Shown: positions 25,792-34,430, counted from the stretch's first letter. The stretch: 64,000 nucleotides of DNA from Solirubrobacter deserti (GCF_003344625.1 NZ_QPKJ02000003.1:310001-374000); one strand, 5' to 3'. The notes: generated by a model from the letters alone, not told the origin. Translations and numbers: made by a program.

Positions 25792-27074
25792 GCGCCTCCT
25801 CGCTGTCGGACACGCGCTCGGCCGAGCTCTACCGGCGGGCGCTGCACGTGCTCCCGGGCGGCGTGAACTCGCCCGTGCGCGCGATGCGCGCGATCGGGCG
25901 CGATCCGATCTTCGTGGAACGCGCGTCCGGCGCCGAGCTCACGGACGTCGACGGCAATGTCTACGTCGACTACGTCTGCTCCTGGGGACCGCTGATCCAC
26001 GGGCACGCGCACCCGGAGATCCTGACCGCGGTGACCGACGCCGCGGCGCTCGGCACCTCCTACGGCGCTCCCACCGCCGGCGAAGTCGAGCTGGCGGAGG
26101 CGGTGAGCGCGCGCATGCCGTCCGTGGACATGCTGCGGATGACGTCCTCCGGCACGGAGGCGTCGATGAGCGCGATCCGGCTCGCGCGCGCCGTGACCGG
26201 GCGCGAGAAGCTGCTCAAGTTCGCCGGCGCCTACCACGGCCACGTGGACGGGCTGCTGGCCGCGGGCGGCTCCGGCCTCGCCACGCAGGGCATCCCGGCC
26301 TCTCCTGGCGTGACCGAGGGTGCCGCCGCGGCGACGATCGTCGTGCCCTGGAACGACGCCGAGGCCGTCCGCGCCGCGTTCGCCGCGCACGAGTTCGCGG
26401 CCGTGCTCGTCGAGCCCTATCCGGCCAACATGGGCCTGATCCCGCCCGCCCCCGGCTTCCTCGAGCTGCTGCGCGATCTGTGCACGGGCTACGACGCGCT
26501 GCTCGTCTTCGACGAGGTGATCACGGGCTTCCGCGTGGCGCCCGGCGGCGCGCAGGAGCTCACGGGCGTGCTGCCGGACCTGACGATCATGGGCAAGATC
26601 ATCGGCGGCGGGCTCCCGGCGGCGGCGTTCGGCGGCTCCGTGGCGCTGATGGAGCGGATCGCGCCGGCCGGCGACGTCTACCAAGCGGGCACGCTGAGCG
26701 GCAACCCGCTCGCGGTCGCGGCCGGGCGCGCGACGCTCAACCTGCTCGACGAGCAGGCCTACATGTCGCTGGCCAACACGACCCACGCGCTCGCGCAGGG
26801 CCTGCGCGAGGCCGCCGGCGACCGCCCGGTCTCGGTCACCTCGACCACCGGCCTGGTGACCGTCTTCTTCGCCGCCGAGCCGCCCACGGACTACACGAGC
26901 GCGGCCGCGTGCGACCTCGAAACCTACGGCGCCTGGTGCCGCGCGCTGCTGGCGCGCGGGGTCTATCCGCCCGCGTCGCAGTTCGAGGCCTGGTTCCCCT
27001 CCACGGCGCACACGCCCGACCACATCGCCCGCACCGTCGAGGCGGCCGCGGCGGCGTTCGCGGAGGTCTCGTGA
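25788..27074 (+). CDS. hemL: Glutamate-1-semialdehyde 2,1-aminomutase
   Basis: PLP enzyme converting glutamate-1-semialdehyde to 5-aminolevulinate in the C5 route. 428 residues, starting MSASSLSDTRSAELY; ATG overlaps the previous stop (ATGA). PGGVNSPVRAM, DYVCSWGPLIHGHAHP, SSGTEASMSAIRLAR, FAGAYHGHVDG, VFDEVITGFRVAPGG, and the PLP-lysine in IMGKIIGGGLPAAAFGG are intact. Serves as donor for hemB two genes upstream. The enzymes that precede it (GluTR/hemA) are not in the window. Confidence 0.95.
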   Translation: MSASSLSDTRSAELYRRALHVLPGGVNSPVRAMRAIGRDPIFVERASGAELTDVDGNVYVDYVCSWGPLIHGHAHPEILTAVTDAAALGTSYGAPTAGEVELAEAVSARMPSVDMLRMTSSGTEASMSAIRLARAVTGREKLLKFAGAYHGHVDGLLAAGGSGLATQGIPASPGVTEGAAAATIVVPWNDAEAVRAAFAAHEFAAVLVEPYPANMGLIPPAPGFLELLRDLCTGYDALLVFDEVITGFRVAPGGAQELTGVLPDLTIMGKIIGGGLPAAAFGGSVALMERIAPAGDVYQAGTLSGNPLAVAAGRATLNLLDEQAYMSLANTTHALAQGLREAAGDRPVSVTSTTGLVTVFFAAEPPTDYTSAAACDLETYGAWCRALLARGVYPPASQFEAWFPSTAHTPDHIARTVEAAAAAFAEVS

Positions 27075-27126
27075 GAGGCGACGCCCGCCCGGCGGGCTCG
27101 CACTCGCGCACGTGGAGGGACGCAAC

Positions 27127-27567
27127 GTGAGTGCCTTGCAACGGCTCGCCCAGGAGCTCCGGACCGAGGGCGGCATCCTCGCGGGCACCGTCGCCGACGA
27201 GGGCGGCCCGCAGCCCCACGGCGACGCGGTCGCGCCCAAGGGCGAGGACTATCCGCTGCTCGTGGAAGCCATCCGCGAGGGCTACCTGCAGCACTACGGC
27301 GCCGGGCGCGTCGTGCAGCCCGCCGACCCGGACCTCGCGCTGCTGGCCGGCGACCGGCTGTACGCGCTCGGGCTCGAGCGGCTCGCCGCGCTCGGGGACC
27401 TCGCCGCGGTGGCCGAGCTGGCGGACGTGATCGCCCTGTGTGCGCAGGCGCACGCTGAGGGCGATCCCGAGCGCGCCGAGGCGATCTGGGCGGCTGGCGC
27501 GCGGGCCGTCGCGGCCGGTCCGTCACCTGACCACGAGGCCGCCAAACGTCAGTGGCGCGGCGCCTGA
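27127..27567 (+). CDS. Conserved-looking helical protein of unknown function
   Basis: 146 residues from GTG at 27127, preceded by GGAGGGA at 27114-27120. A start at 27112 is in frame but lacks a good ribosome site. Mostly Ala/Leu/Glu helices: LQRLAQELRTEGGILAGT, then GDYPLLVEAIREGYLQHY, and a repeat-like tail ALGDLAAVAELADVIALCAQAH. No signal peptide or membrane helix. It lies between hemL and the Rieske gene in the same direction, so it may be linked to either heme or cytochrome assembly. I do not recognise it. Confidence 0.65.
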   Translation: MSALQRLAQELRTEGGILAGTVADEGGPQPHGDAVAPKGEDYPLLVEAIREGYLQHYGAGRVVQPADPDLALLAGDRLYALGLERLAALGDLAAVAELADVIALCAQAHAEGDPERAEAIWAAGARAVAAGPSPDHEAAKRQWRGA

Positions 27568-27617
27568 AGTTCCCGGCGCACCGTCCTTGACCCGTCGAGC
27601 GATATCGTTCCAGCCCC

Positions 27618-28307
27618 TTGCCTGAGAGTCGCAAAGAGCCGAAGTCCAAGTACACGGCCGACCGCAACATCCCCGGCGCCTTCGAAGGCGAGACGGTCAC
27701 GCGGCGCCGGTTCATGACCATGACCACGCACGCCGCGGGCGGAATCGCCACCGCGGCGGTGCTGTTGCCCGTGCTCGGCTTCGCCGCCGGCTCGGCCATC
27801 TTCGAGCGCGCCCCCGTGATCTGGACGCCGATCGGGCGCCCTGAGGACTTCCCGGACGACGACTACCTCCCGCGCGTCGTCACGCTCACGCAGGGCATCG
27901 GCGAGGTCGGCAAGGCGACGGTCTATGTCCGCCGCTGGAACCCGGAGTACGACGAGCAGGAGGGCATGCCCGCCCCGCCGGAGACGGACGCGCCCGTGAT
28001 CGCGCTCTCCAGCCGCTGCATGCACCTCGGCTGCCCCGTCCGCTGGACGGGCGCGGCGGACCGCTTCATCTGCCCGTGCCACGGCGGCGTCTACGGCTTC
28101 AACGGCGAGGTCGTCGGCGGCCCGCCGGTGCGCCCGCTGGACCGCTTCTACACGCGTCTGCGCAACGGCCAGGTCGAGGTCGGCCCGCGCTACTCGGTCA
28201 ACTCGGAGTTCAAGCGGTTCCCGAGCTTCCGTGACCCGGGTCAGCCGCTCGACGGCATCGGCCAGTACCTCTACCCCGGGCGCTTCTCGACGCCCAAGAA
28301 CCCATGA
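27618..28307 (+). CDS. qcrA: Rieske iron-sulfur subunit of menaquinol-cytochrome c reductase
   Basis: 229 residues from TTG. N-terminal twin-arginine motif TRRRFMTM (residues 28-35), then a helix at about 40-60 that stays as an anchor. Rieske cluster ligands: C134-M-H136-L-G-C139 and C152-P-C154-H155. Proteins of this type are exported folded by the Tat system, encoded 4 kb downstream (tatA, tatC). Carries the 2Fe-2S cluster moving electrons from menaquinol to the c-heme. Overlaps qcrB (ATGA). Confidence 0.93.
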   Translation: MPESRKEPKSKYTADRNIPGAFEGETVTRRRFMTMTTHAAGGIATAAVLLPVLGFAAGSAIFERAPVIWTPIGRPEDFPDDDYLPRVVTLTQGIGEVGKATVYVRRWNPEYDEQEGMPAPPETDAPVIALSSRCMHLGCPVRWTGAADRFICPCHGGVYGFNGEVVGGPPVRPLDRFYTRLRNGQVEVGPRYSVNSEFKRFPSFRDPGQPLDGIGQYLYPGRFSTPKNP

Positions 28308-29107
28308 AGCTGCCGACTCTTCCCAAGCCTCCCGTCCCGAAGCGCTTCCAGGACAAGCCCGCCCGTCCCGGCGGTGCCCCGAAGCCGACCAAGCTCGAGC
28401 AGGTGCGCGAGGGCGGCATCTCGGCGGCGGACTGGGTGGACGAGCGCACGTCGCTGTCCGGCGGCCTGCGCTGGATGATGTTCCGAAAGGTCCCGAAGGG
28501 GACCAACTGGTTCTACACGCTCGGCTCGGCGACGATGTTCGCGTTCGTCTCGCAGGCGATCACCGGCGTGTTCCTGGCGATGTACTACGTGCCCTCCGCC
28601 ACGCAGGCGTACGAGTCGGCGCGCCACATCTCCAACGACGTCTTCCTCGGCGAGTTCGTGCGCGGCATGCACAAGTGGGGCTCGTCGGTGATGGTCATCC
28701 TGATCTTCCTGCACATGGCGAGGACGTTCTTCTTCGGCGCGTACAAGTACCCGCGCGAGCTGAACTGGATCATCGGCGTCGTGCTCGTGATCCTCACCTT
28801 CGTGATGTCGCTGACGGGCTACCTGCTGCCGTTCGACCAGCGCTCCTACTGGGCGACGATCGTGGCCGCGAACATCAACGGCACGGGTCCGCTGGTCGGT
28901 CCCTTCCTCTCGGACTTCCTGCGAGGAGGTGGTGACTTCGGCGCCACGACCTTGTCGAGGTTCTACGCGATCCACATGATGCTCGTGCCAGGGTTGATCG
29001 CCGCCTTGATCGGCGCCCACCTGTACCTGGTGGCCAAGCTCGGCACCACGGCGCCGCCGTGGCAGCGTGCCGAGGTCGACGAGAAGCTTCGTGAGGAGCA
29101 GGTCTAG
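28304..29107 (+). CDS. qcrB: Cytochrome b6-like subunit of the bc complex
   Basis: 267 residues with a proline/lysine-rich cytoplasmic head of about 60 residues and four core helices. Heme-ligand His pairs are seen as H-x13-H (GMHKWGSSVMVILIFLHMAR) and H-x14-H (IHMMLVPGLIAALIGAHLYL), the b6-type spacing. WYF-like and PFDQRSYWATIV segments agree with the quinol site. The C-terminal helices of a full cytochrome b are absent and supplied by the next gene, as in Bacillus. Stop codon at 29105-29107 is followed directly by ATG. Confidence 0.94.
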   Translation: MKLPTLPKPPVPKRFQDKPARPGGAPKPTKLEQVREGGISAADWVDERTSLSGGLRWMMFRKVPKGTNWFYTLGSATMFAFVSQAITGVFLAMYYVPSATQAYESARHISNDVFLGEFVRGMHKWGSSVMVILIFLHMARTFFFGAYKYPRELNWIIGVVLVILTFVMSLTGYLLPFDQRSYWATIVAANINGTGPLVGPFLSDFLRGGGDFGATTLSRFYAIHMMLVPGLIAALIGAHLYLVAKLGTTAPPWQRAEVDEKLREEQV

Positions 29108-29854
29108 ATGAACCAGCGCGAGAAGGAGGAGTACCTCCGCGAATACGCGCTCCTGAAGGCGAAGGGCAAGCCGTTCTTCCCCTACGCCGTCGCCAAGGAC
29201 GCGGTGATGATGGTCTTCGTCATGGCGACGATCATCGCCATGTCGATCGTGCTGGGCGCCGAGCTCGGCCCGAAGGCCGACCCGACGACCACCACGTACG
29301 TCCCGCGCCCGGAGTGGTACTTCTTCTTCCTCTTCGAGCTGCTGCGCGTGATCAAGCCGCCGGAGCTGGTGCCGTTCGCGACCGTCGGCGTGCCGACGAT
29401 CTGCATGATCATGCTCTTCCTGCTGCCGTTCATCGACCGCGGGCCGGAGCGGCGCCCCGAGCGCCGGCCGATCGCGACGATCTCGGGCATCCTGGTCATC
29501 CTCGCCATGGGCTACCTCACGTACCTGGGCGCGGCCGCCGGCTCCCCGAACGACATCGAGCTGGCGACGGCGCCGGAGTTCGAGCGCGGCAAGGTCGTGG
29601 TGGCCCAGTCCGGCTGCCTCGCCTGCCACAAGATCGGCGAGAACGGCGGTGACCTCGGCCCGCACCTGACCGAGATCGGCGCGGTGCTGGACAAGGGCGC
29701 GATCCGCCGCACGCTGGACAACCCCACGGCGCCGATGCCGTCGTTCGCGGGCCTCCCCGAGGAGAAGAAGGCCGCCATGGTGGACTACCTGGCGTCCCTC
29801 AAGGGCGAGGACGCGAGCCGCATCCAGCGCGACAACGTCGAAGCGACGAAGTAA
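29108..29854 (+). CDS. qcrC: Subunit IV/cytochrome c fusion of the bc complex
   Basis: 248 residues. The first 140 residues are subunit IV-like: PRPEWYFFFLFELLRVIKPPE (68-88, with the PEWY quinol-oxidation motif) and two or three helices. The rest is a c-type cytochrome domain: heme motif C170-L-A-C173-H174, and a likely Met ligand in APMPSFAGLP near 208. This arrangement matches Bacillus QcrC. It follows qcrB without a gap. Together with qcrA and qcrB it forms a menaquinol-oxidising complex. Confidence 0.92.
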   Translation: MNQREKEEYLREYALLKAKGKPFFPYAVAKDAVMMVFVMATIIAMSIVLGAELGPKADPTTTTYVPRPEWYFFFLFELLRVIKPPELVPFATVGVPTICMIMLFLLPFIDRGPERRPERRPIATISGILVILAMGYLTYLGAAAGSPNDIELATAPEFERGKVVVAQSGCLACHKIGENGGDLGPHLTEIGAVLDKGAIRRTLDNPTAPMPSFAGLPEEKKAAMVDYLASLKGEDASRIQRDNVEATK

Positions 29855-29867
29855 GGTCCGACGGCGC

Positions 29868-30548
29868 ATGGCCGCCGGCACCGGCACTCTTCCCGCAGAC
29901 TCCGTGCGGGCGATGTTCGATCGCATCGCCGGGGTCTACGACGTCATGAACACGGTCATGACCGCGGGCCTGCACCATCGCTGGCGCGCGCGGGCCGTCG
30001 ATCTCGCGCGCGTCGGGCCGGGGACGCGCGCGCTGGACGTCGCGGCCGGCACGGGCGACCTGGCGATCGAGCTCGCCGCGCGCGGCGGCGACGTCGTCGG
30101 CTCCGACTTCTCTCCGGGCATGTTGGACATCGCCCGCCGCAAGGCCCCCGGGCTGACCTGGGAGCAGGCGGACGCGATGGCGCTGCCGTACGCCGACAAC
30201 ACGTTCGACGCCGCCACCGTCGGGTTCGGCGCGCGCAACTTCGGCGATCTGCCGCAGGGCCTGCGCGAGATGGTGCGCGTCGTCAAACCCGGCGGGCGCG
30301 TGGTGATCCTCGAGATCACCACGCCGCAGAAGCCGCCGCTGTCGACCTTCTTCTCCGTGTGGTTCGATCGTTTGGTGCCGCTGCTCGGCCGCTTCGACGA
30401 CGCCTACACGTACCTCCCCGCCTCGGTGAAGCGCTTCCCGGGCCCGGAGCCGCTCGCCGGCGAGCTCGTCGCCGCGGGTTGCAAGGACGTCGGCTGGATC
30501 CTGACCGCGGGCGGGATCATCGCGATCCACCACGGGACCGTCGCATAG
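29868..30548 (+). CDS. menG: Demethylmenaquinone methyltransferase (UbiE/MenG)
   Basis: SAM-dependent C-methylation of demethylmenaquinone, the last menaquinone step. 226 residues. FDRIAGVYDVMNTVMTAGLHHRWR at the start is the family signature, then LDVAAGTGDLAIEL (SAM motif I), ADAMALPYADNTFDAATVGFGARNF, and KPGGRVVILEIT. Fits its place beside the bc complex and a prenyl synthase. Confidence 0.93.
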   Translation: MAAGTGTLPADSVRAMFDRIAGVYDVMNTVMTAGLHHRWRARAVDLARVGPGTRALDVAAGTGDLAIELAARGGDVVGSDFSPGMLDIARRKAPGLTWEQADAMALPYADNTFDAATVGFGARNFGDLPQGLREMVRVVKPGGRVVILEITTPQKPPLSTFFSVWFDRLVPLLGRFDDAYTYLPASVKRFPGPEPLAGELVAAGCKDVGWILTAGGIIAIHHGTVA

Positions 30549-30594
30549 TGGCCGCTCCGGCGACCCGACGCACACTCGGACGAGCGCAGGCGGC

Positions 30595-30660
30595 GCCTGG
30601 CGGTGTCCTCGCCTGGGGCAAGGGCACCACCCTGGCTCCCAGGCTGCGTCCTTGCCAGGC
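30595..30660 (+). ncRNA. Possible structured leader RNA before the prenyl synthase
   Basis: Nested inverted repeats: outer GCCTGGC (30595-30601) with GCCAGGC (30654-30660), inner GCCTGGG (30611-30617) with CCCAGGC (30638-30644), and an apical AGGG/CCCT pair. The 163-bp gap between menG and the start of the prenyl synthase contains no other gene. It may be a terminator-antiterminator or a leader; no known riboswitch family is recognised. Confidence 0.35.
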
Positions 30661-30711
30661 ATCCACCTGCATCTCGCCCGAGCGTACGCCGGGCCACCGG
30701 AGCGACCACTA

Positions 30712-31686
30712 GTGGCTTCAGCGGAGGCCGTCGCCGCGGTTGTCGAAGCCGGTGGAGCCCACGTTCCCGGGCTCATGGACGCGCTCGAGGCGCGGCTGCG
30801 GGTGGTGGCGAAGTCCCACGGGGAGACGCTCGGCGAGCACGCCTGCGCGACGATCGAGGCCGGCGGCAAGCGCCTGCGGCCGCTGCTGGTGTTCGTCGCC
30901 GCCGGGCCGTCGCCCGCGGGGCACGACGCCGCACTGCGCGCGGCGGTGGCGGTGGAGCTCGTCCACTCGGCCACGCTCGTCCACGACGACGTGCTCGACG
31001 CGGCCGTGCTGCGGCGGGGCCGGCCGACGATCGCCGCCTCGGCCGGGCGCGCGATGGCCACGGCGACGGGGGACCTGTTGTTCTCGCGCGCGTTCGCCGA
31101 GCTGGCCGGAGGCGGCTCGGCGGAGCCCGTGCGCGTCTTGTCCGACGCGTCGTCCGCGCTGGTCGAGGGCGAGTTGCTCCAGCGCGAGGACGCCTGGAAG
31201 CTGCAGACCACGCGCGAGCGCTACCTGCGCCGCTGCGACCTCAAGACGGCGCGGCTGTTCCGCGCCGCGTGTGAGCTGGGCGCGCTGGCGGGCAGCGGGA
31301 ACGTCGGGCTGCTGGGCGAGTTCGGCGAGCGCATCGGGCTCGCGTTCCAGTTGCTCGACGACGTGCTCGACGTGAGCGGGCCGGCCGAGCGCACGGGCAA
31401 GCACCGCGGCACGGACCTGCTCGACGGCACGGTCACGCTTCCGCTGATCCTCGCGCGCGAGCGGGACCCGGAGCTGGCGCAACTGGACCTGCGCGCGGTG
31501 CGCACGCCGGAGCAGGCCGAGGGCGTGTGCGACGCGATCGCCGCGACGGGCGCGCTCGAAGAGGCGCGCCGGATCGCGCTGGAGATGGTCGCCGAGGCGA
31601 AGGCCGATCTACCGGCGCTGCCCGAGCCTTCGCAGCAGGCAGCGCTCGAGTTGGTGGCCGACGGCGTCGTCGACCGCTACCGCTAG
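30712..31686 (+). CDS. Polyprenyl diphosphate synthase (menaquinone side chain)
   Basis: 324 residues from GTG at 30712 (GGAG at 30699-30702). A TTG at 30652 would add 20 residues but would run through the hairpin structure upstream. First Asp-rich motif VHDDVLD (near residue 96) and second LLDDVLD (near 220) chelate Mg2+. EAGGKRLRPLL and GKHRGTDLLDGTVTLP also match long-chain prenyl synthases. The likely product is the all-trans side chain of menaquinone, given menG next to it; chain length cannot be read with confidence. Confidence 0.88.
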   Translation: MASAEAVAAVVEAGGAHVPGLMDALEARLRVVAKSHGETLGEHACATIEAGGKRLRPLLVFVAAGPSPAGHDAALRAAVAVELVHSATLVHDDVLDAAVLRRGRPTIAASAGRAMATATGDLLFSRAFAELAGGGSAEPVRVLSDASSALVEGELLQREDAWKLQTTRERYLRRCDLKTARLFRAACELGALAGSGNVGLLGEFGERIGLAFQLLDDVLDVSGPAERTGKHRGTDLLDGTVTLPLILARERDPELAQLDLRAVRTPEQAEGVCDAIAATGALEEARRIALEMVAEAKADLPALPEPSQQAALELVADGVVDRYR

Positions 31687-32114
31687 AAATCCTCGGGGAG
31701 GATGGCGCCGGCCTCGAGGGCGGCGGCGAAGCGGTCGGCTTCGGCCTCCATGTTCGCCTGCACGAGGCGGCGGAGGTCCTTCACCATCGCGTCGGTGCCG
31801 AGGTCCAGGTGCTCGTCGAAGCGGTCGACGGTCGCCTGGTCGTAGGTGCCGATCTCGTTCCACTCGCAGTTCGGGCAGCGCAGCTCGACCTCCCAGTGCG
31901 TCGGGGAGGCCTCCTCCCAGTCGACCGGGTAGACGAGGTCGCGGTCGCAGTCCGGGCAGACGCTCAGGTCGACGTCCGGCTCCTTGGCGGGCGTCGCGGC
32001 CTGGCCGGCCGCCTCGGCGGCGAGGGGCTCGAAGTAGACGACCTCGATCTGCCGCCCCGAGGGCAGCGTGACGCGGCGAACGTACTGGCCGTTGGAGTTG
32101 GTGGGCTGGCTCAT
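31683..32114 (-). CDS. Zinc-ribbon protein of unknown function
   Basis: 143 residues from ATG at 32114. Starts MSQPTNSNGQYVRRVTLPSG, then a strand-rich unit, a four-Cys ribbon (CPDCDRDLVYP and CPNCEWNEIG, about 21 residues apart), and a helical acidic C-terminal half (FDEHLDLGTDAMVKDLRRL, NMEAEADRFAAALE). The start was chosen because an upstream in-frame stretch would cross into tatA. It lies convergent to the prenyl synthase (4-bp overlap) and divergent from tatA. The family is not recognised. Confidence 0.7.
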   Translation of the reverse strand: MSQPTNSNGQYVRRVTLPSGRQIEVVYFEPLAAEAAGQAATPAKEPDVDLSVCPDCDRDLVYPVDWEEASPTHWEVELRCPNCEWNEIGTYDQATVDRFDEHLDLGTDAMVKDLRRLVQANMEAEADRFAAALEAGAILPEDF

Positions 32115-32268
32115 GAGCGTGGAGGTCGTTCCGGGAGGTTGGTAAGCGACTTGCCCCCCGGTATTCGGCCTCGCGTTCACGAACTTGACCGAACGGCGAC
32201 GCGAGATACCGCTAGCCTTGCGTCGAGGGACGTCACAGTCCAACCAGAACCCCTGCGGAGAGAAGTCG

Positions 32269-32541
32269 ATGCCTTTCAACATCGGACCCTTGGAGCTCGC
32301 GATCGTGTTCGTGATCGTGCTCCTGATCTTCGGGCCCAAGCGCCTGCCCGGTCTCGGGCGCCAGCTTGGTACCGGGATGCGCGAGTTCAAGGAGTCGATC
32401 ACCGGCAAGGGTGGCCGGGACGAAGACGACGAGGACTACCGCGAGGACCGGCACAAGGTCGAGTCCGCGCTCGGTCGCCCCGAAGGCGAGAAGGCCCCGC
32501 TCGCGGACGAGCCGGTCGCCCGCGAGAAGTCGCAGCTGTAA
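32269..32541 (+). CDS. tatA: Twin-arginine translocase subunit TatA
   Basis: 90 residues starting MPFNIGPLELAIVFVIVLLIFGPKRLPGLGRQLG, the TatA hallmark: one N-terminal helix, FGPKRLP hinge, then an amphipathic helix and an acidic tail (REDRHKVESALG). GGAGAGAAG lies just upstream of the ATG. Forms the protein-conducting oligomer for folded Tat substrates such as the Rieske protein encoded upstream. tatC follows after 26 bp; no tatB is seen, typical of Gram-positive systems. Confidence 0.94.
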   Translation: MPFNIGPLELAIVFVIVLLIFGPKRLPGLGRQLGTGMREFKESITGKGGRDEDDEDYREDRHKVESALGRPEGEKAPLADEPVAREKSQL

Positions 32542-32567
32542 GCGGCGCCTGACGCCCGTAGCACCCT

Positions 32568-33566
32568 ATGGCGAGCACACTGCGAGCGGTCGCGCATGAC
32601 GACCGCCTGAGTCTCGTCGAGCACCTGACGGAACTTCGCGTCAGGATCGTGATCTGCCTCGCGGCCTTCGTCGCCGCGACGGCGCTGTGCATGGTCTTCA
32701 ACCAGGACGTCCTCGACGTGCTCAACAAGCCGTTGACGGAGACCGTGGACGCGGGCAACCGCGACCCGATCCAGCAGGGCGCGAGCTACGACCAGGACGT
32801 GGCGAAGACGATGCAGCTCAACGCGGCGCTGTACCGCGTCCTGCTCGCGCGCGAGGACGAGCCCCCGGTTCGCAAGGCCCTGCTCGACGCCGCGCGCGAG
32901 AACGAGCGCGTCGCCAAGCTCGCGCCGGAGATCAGCGCGCGCAAGCCCGTGACGCTGGGCGTCTCGGAGCCGTTCCTGCAGACGCTGAAGGTGAGCGCCT
33001 ACGCCGGTCTGCTGATCTCGCTGCCGATCATCCTCTTCCAGATCTACGCCTTCGTGCTGCCGGCGTTCTCTCCCCGCGAGAAGCAGATCGCACTCCCAGC
33101 CATGTTGGTAGTGCCGTTCCTGTTCATCGGGGGAGTCGTGTTCGGCTACTTCACGGTCGTCCCGCGGGCGATCGAGTTCCTCCAGAACTTCAACACCGAC
33201 GCGTTCGACGTGCTCATCCAGGCGCAGCCGTACTACCGGTTCGTCCTGATGCTCCTGATCGCGATGGGCCTGCTTTTCCAGATTCCCGTGGCGATCGTGG
33301 CCGTTACGCGCGTCGGCATCGTGACCACCGCGCAGCTCCGGCACAACCGTCGTTACGCGATTCTCGCGATCGCCGTGACGGCCATGCTGCTGCCCGGCCA
33401 GGACCCGATCACGATGGGAATGATGATGGCCCCCATGTACGTTTTGTTCGAGGCCTCTATTCTGTTCTCCTGGCTCCTTGACCGGCGCGCCGGGCGCGCC
33501 GCCCCTGATGACCTCGAGGATTTAGAGGACGCTGAGCCAGAGCACGTCACCATCGATCGGGACTAA
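32568..33566 (+). CDS. tatC: Twin-arginine translocase subunit TatC, with large first-loop insertion
   Basis: 332 residues. SLVEHLTELRVRIVICL (residues 15-32) is the family signature. SEPFLQTLKVSAYAGLLISLPIILFQIYAF and FVLPAFSPREK, VFGYFTVVPRAIEF, and LLPGQDPITM follow. Between helix 1 and the SEPF motif there are about 65 extra residues (50-115), rich in charged helix (ALLDAARENERVAKLAPE), compared with about 250-residue TatC proteins. The C-terminal tail is acidic. Recognises twin-arginine signals; couples with tatA. Confidence 0.93.
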   Translation: MASTLRAVAHDDRLSLVEHLTELRVRIVICLAAFVAATALCMVFNQDVLDVLNKPLTETVDAGNRDPIQQGASYDQDVAKTMQLNAALYRVLLAREDEPPVRKALLDAARENERVAKLAPEISARKPVTLGVSEPFLQTLKVSAYAGLLISLPIILFQIYAFVLPAFSPREKQIALPAMLVVPFLFIGGVVFGYFTVVPRAIEFLQNFNTDAFDVLIQAQPYYRFVLMLLIAMGLLFQIPVAIVAVTRVGIVTTAQLRHNRRYAILAIAVTAMLLPGQDPITMGMMMAPMYVLFEASILFSWLLDRRAGRAAPDDLEDLEDAEPEHVTIDRD

Positions 33567-33580
33567 CTCGCACCAACGCC

Positions 33581-34291
33581 ATGCTGTTCGATCTCAGAAG
33601 CGGCGCTCGCCGCCGCACCGTCAAATTCGTATATGGAGGGCTCGCGCTACTGATGTTCGCGGGCTTCGTGTTCTTCGGAATCGGATCGAGCGGTCTCTCC
33701 GGCAGCATCGGCAACCTGATCACGGACGACACCGGCAGCGGCAACGGCGCCGAAGAGGCCGTCGATCGCGCCTCCGCCCAGGTGCGCGCGGCTGACGCCA
33801 AGACCAAGGCTACGCCGACCAACGCCGCCGCGTGGGCCGAGCTCGCCATGGCCCGCTACCGCCTCGCCCAGCTCGGCGACAACATCGATCCCGCGGCCAG
33901 CTACACCGCCGAGGGCCGCCGCCAGCTCACCGCCGCCGGCGCCGCCTTCGACAAGTACGTCGCGCTCGACCCGCCGCAGCCCGACGAGCGCCTCGTCCGC
34001 AACATGACGCAGGCCTACCTCGCGATCGAGCAGCCCGCCAAGGCCGTCACGGCCCAGGAGATGCTCACCGAGATCGAGCCGACGGACAACACCTTCTCGA
34101 ACCTGGCCATCCTGGCCTACCAGGCCGGCCAGACCCGCAAGGGCGACCTCGCCTCCGCCAAGGCCGTCGAGCTCACCGAAGGCGCGGACGAGAAGAAGGA
34201 GCTCAAAGAGCAGCTGGACCAGGCCAAGTCCCAGTCCGCGCTCCAGCAGATCCAGGAAGTCGCCCCGACTCCCACGCCGACCGTCGGCTAA
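33581..34291 (+). CDS. Membrane-anchored TPR-like protein
   Basis: 236 residues with one helix near 17-36 (FVYGGLALLMFAGFVFFGIG). A TPR-like array follows: NAAAWAELAMARYRLAQLGD, AFDKYVALDPPQPDERLVRNMTQAYLAIEQPAKAV, and later NTFSNLAILAYQAGQTRKGDLASAKA. The C-terminal tail is PTPTPTVG. Likely anchored in the membrane with a helical repeat domain for protein contacts. It follows tatC by 14 bp on the same strand; a chaperone-like role in Tat or cytochrome assembly is only a guess. Confidence 0.7.
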   Translation: MLFDLRSGARRRTVKFVYGGLALLMFAGFVFFGIGSSGLSGSIGNLITDDTGSGNGAEEAVDRASAQVRAADAKTKATPTNAAAWAELAMARYRLAQLGDNIDPAASYTAEGRRQLTAAGAAFDKYVALDPPQPDERLVRNMTQAYLAIEQPAKAVTAQEMLTEIEPTDNTFSNLAILAYQAGQTRKGDLASAKAVELTEGADEKKELKEQLDQAKSQSALQQIQEVAPTPTPTVG

Positions 34292-34322
34292 CCCAAGCTG
34301 CGCCGCTATTATTGGCGGCCGC

Positions 34323-34395
34323 GCCCTTGTAGCTCAATTGGCAGAGCAGCGGACTCTTAATCCGAAGGTTGAAGGTTCGATTCCTTCCGGGGGCA
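34323..34395 (+). tRNA. tRNA-Lys (anticodon CTT)
   Basis: 73-nt cloverleaf. Acceptor GCCCTTG (34323-34329) pairs with CGGGGGC (34388-34394) including two T-G wobbles; discriminator A34395. D-arm AGCTCAATTGGCAGAGC, anticodon loop CTCTTAA with anticodon CTT, T-arm GAAGG-TTCGATT-CCTTC. CCA is not encoded. Confidence 0.96.
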
Positions 34396-34400
34396 TGTAA

Positions 34401-34426
34401 CGAAACCGCGCTACGGCGCGGTTTCG
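34401..34426 (+). terminator. Terminator after tRNA-Lys
   Basis: CGAAACCGCGC (34401-34411), loop TACG, GCGCGGTTTCG (34416-34426): an 11-bp perfect stem 5 bp after the tRNA. It also faces the end of the minus-strand gene at 34431, so it may act in both directions. Confidence 0.8.
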
Positions 34427-34430
34427 GCGT

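Noticed and set aside
30652..30711. TTG start for the prenyl synthase
   Set aside because: It lies within the hairpin structure and lacks a ribosome site; the GTG at 30712 has GGAG upstream.
32185..32213. Promoter for tatA (TTGACC and TACCGC)
   Set aside because: TTGACC at 32185 has a TACCGC element 16 bases later, but the fit to a sigma-70 -10 box is weak, so it was not listed as a feature.
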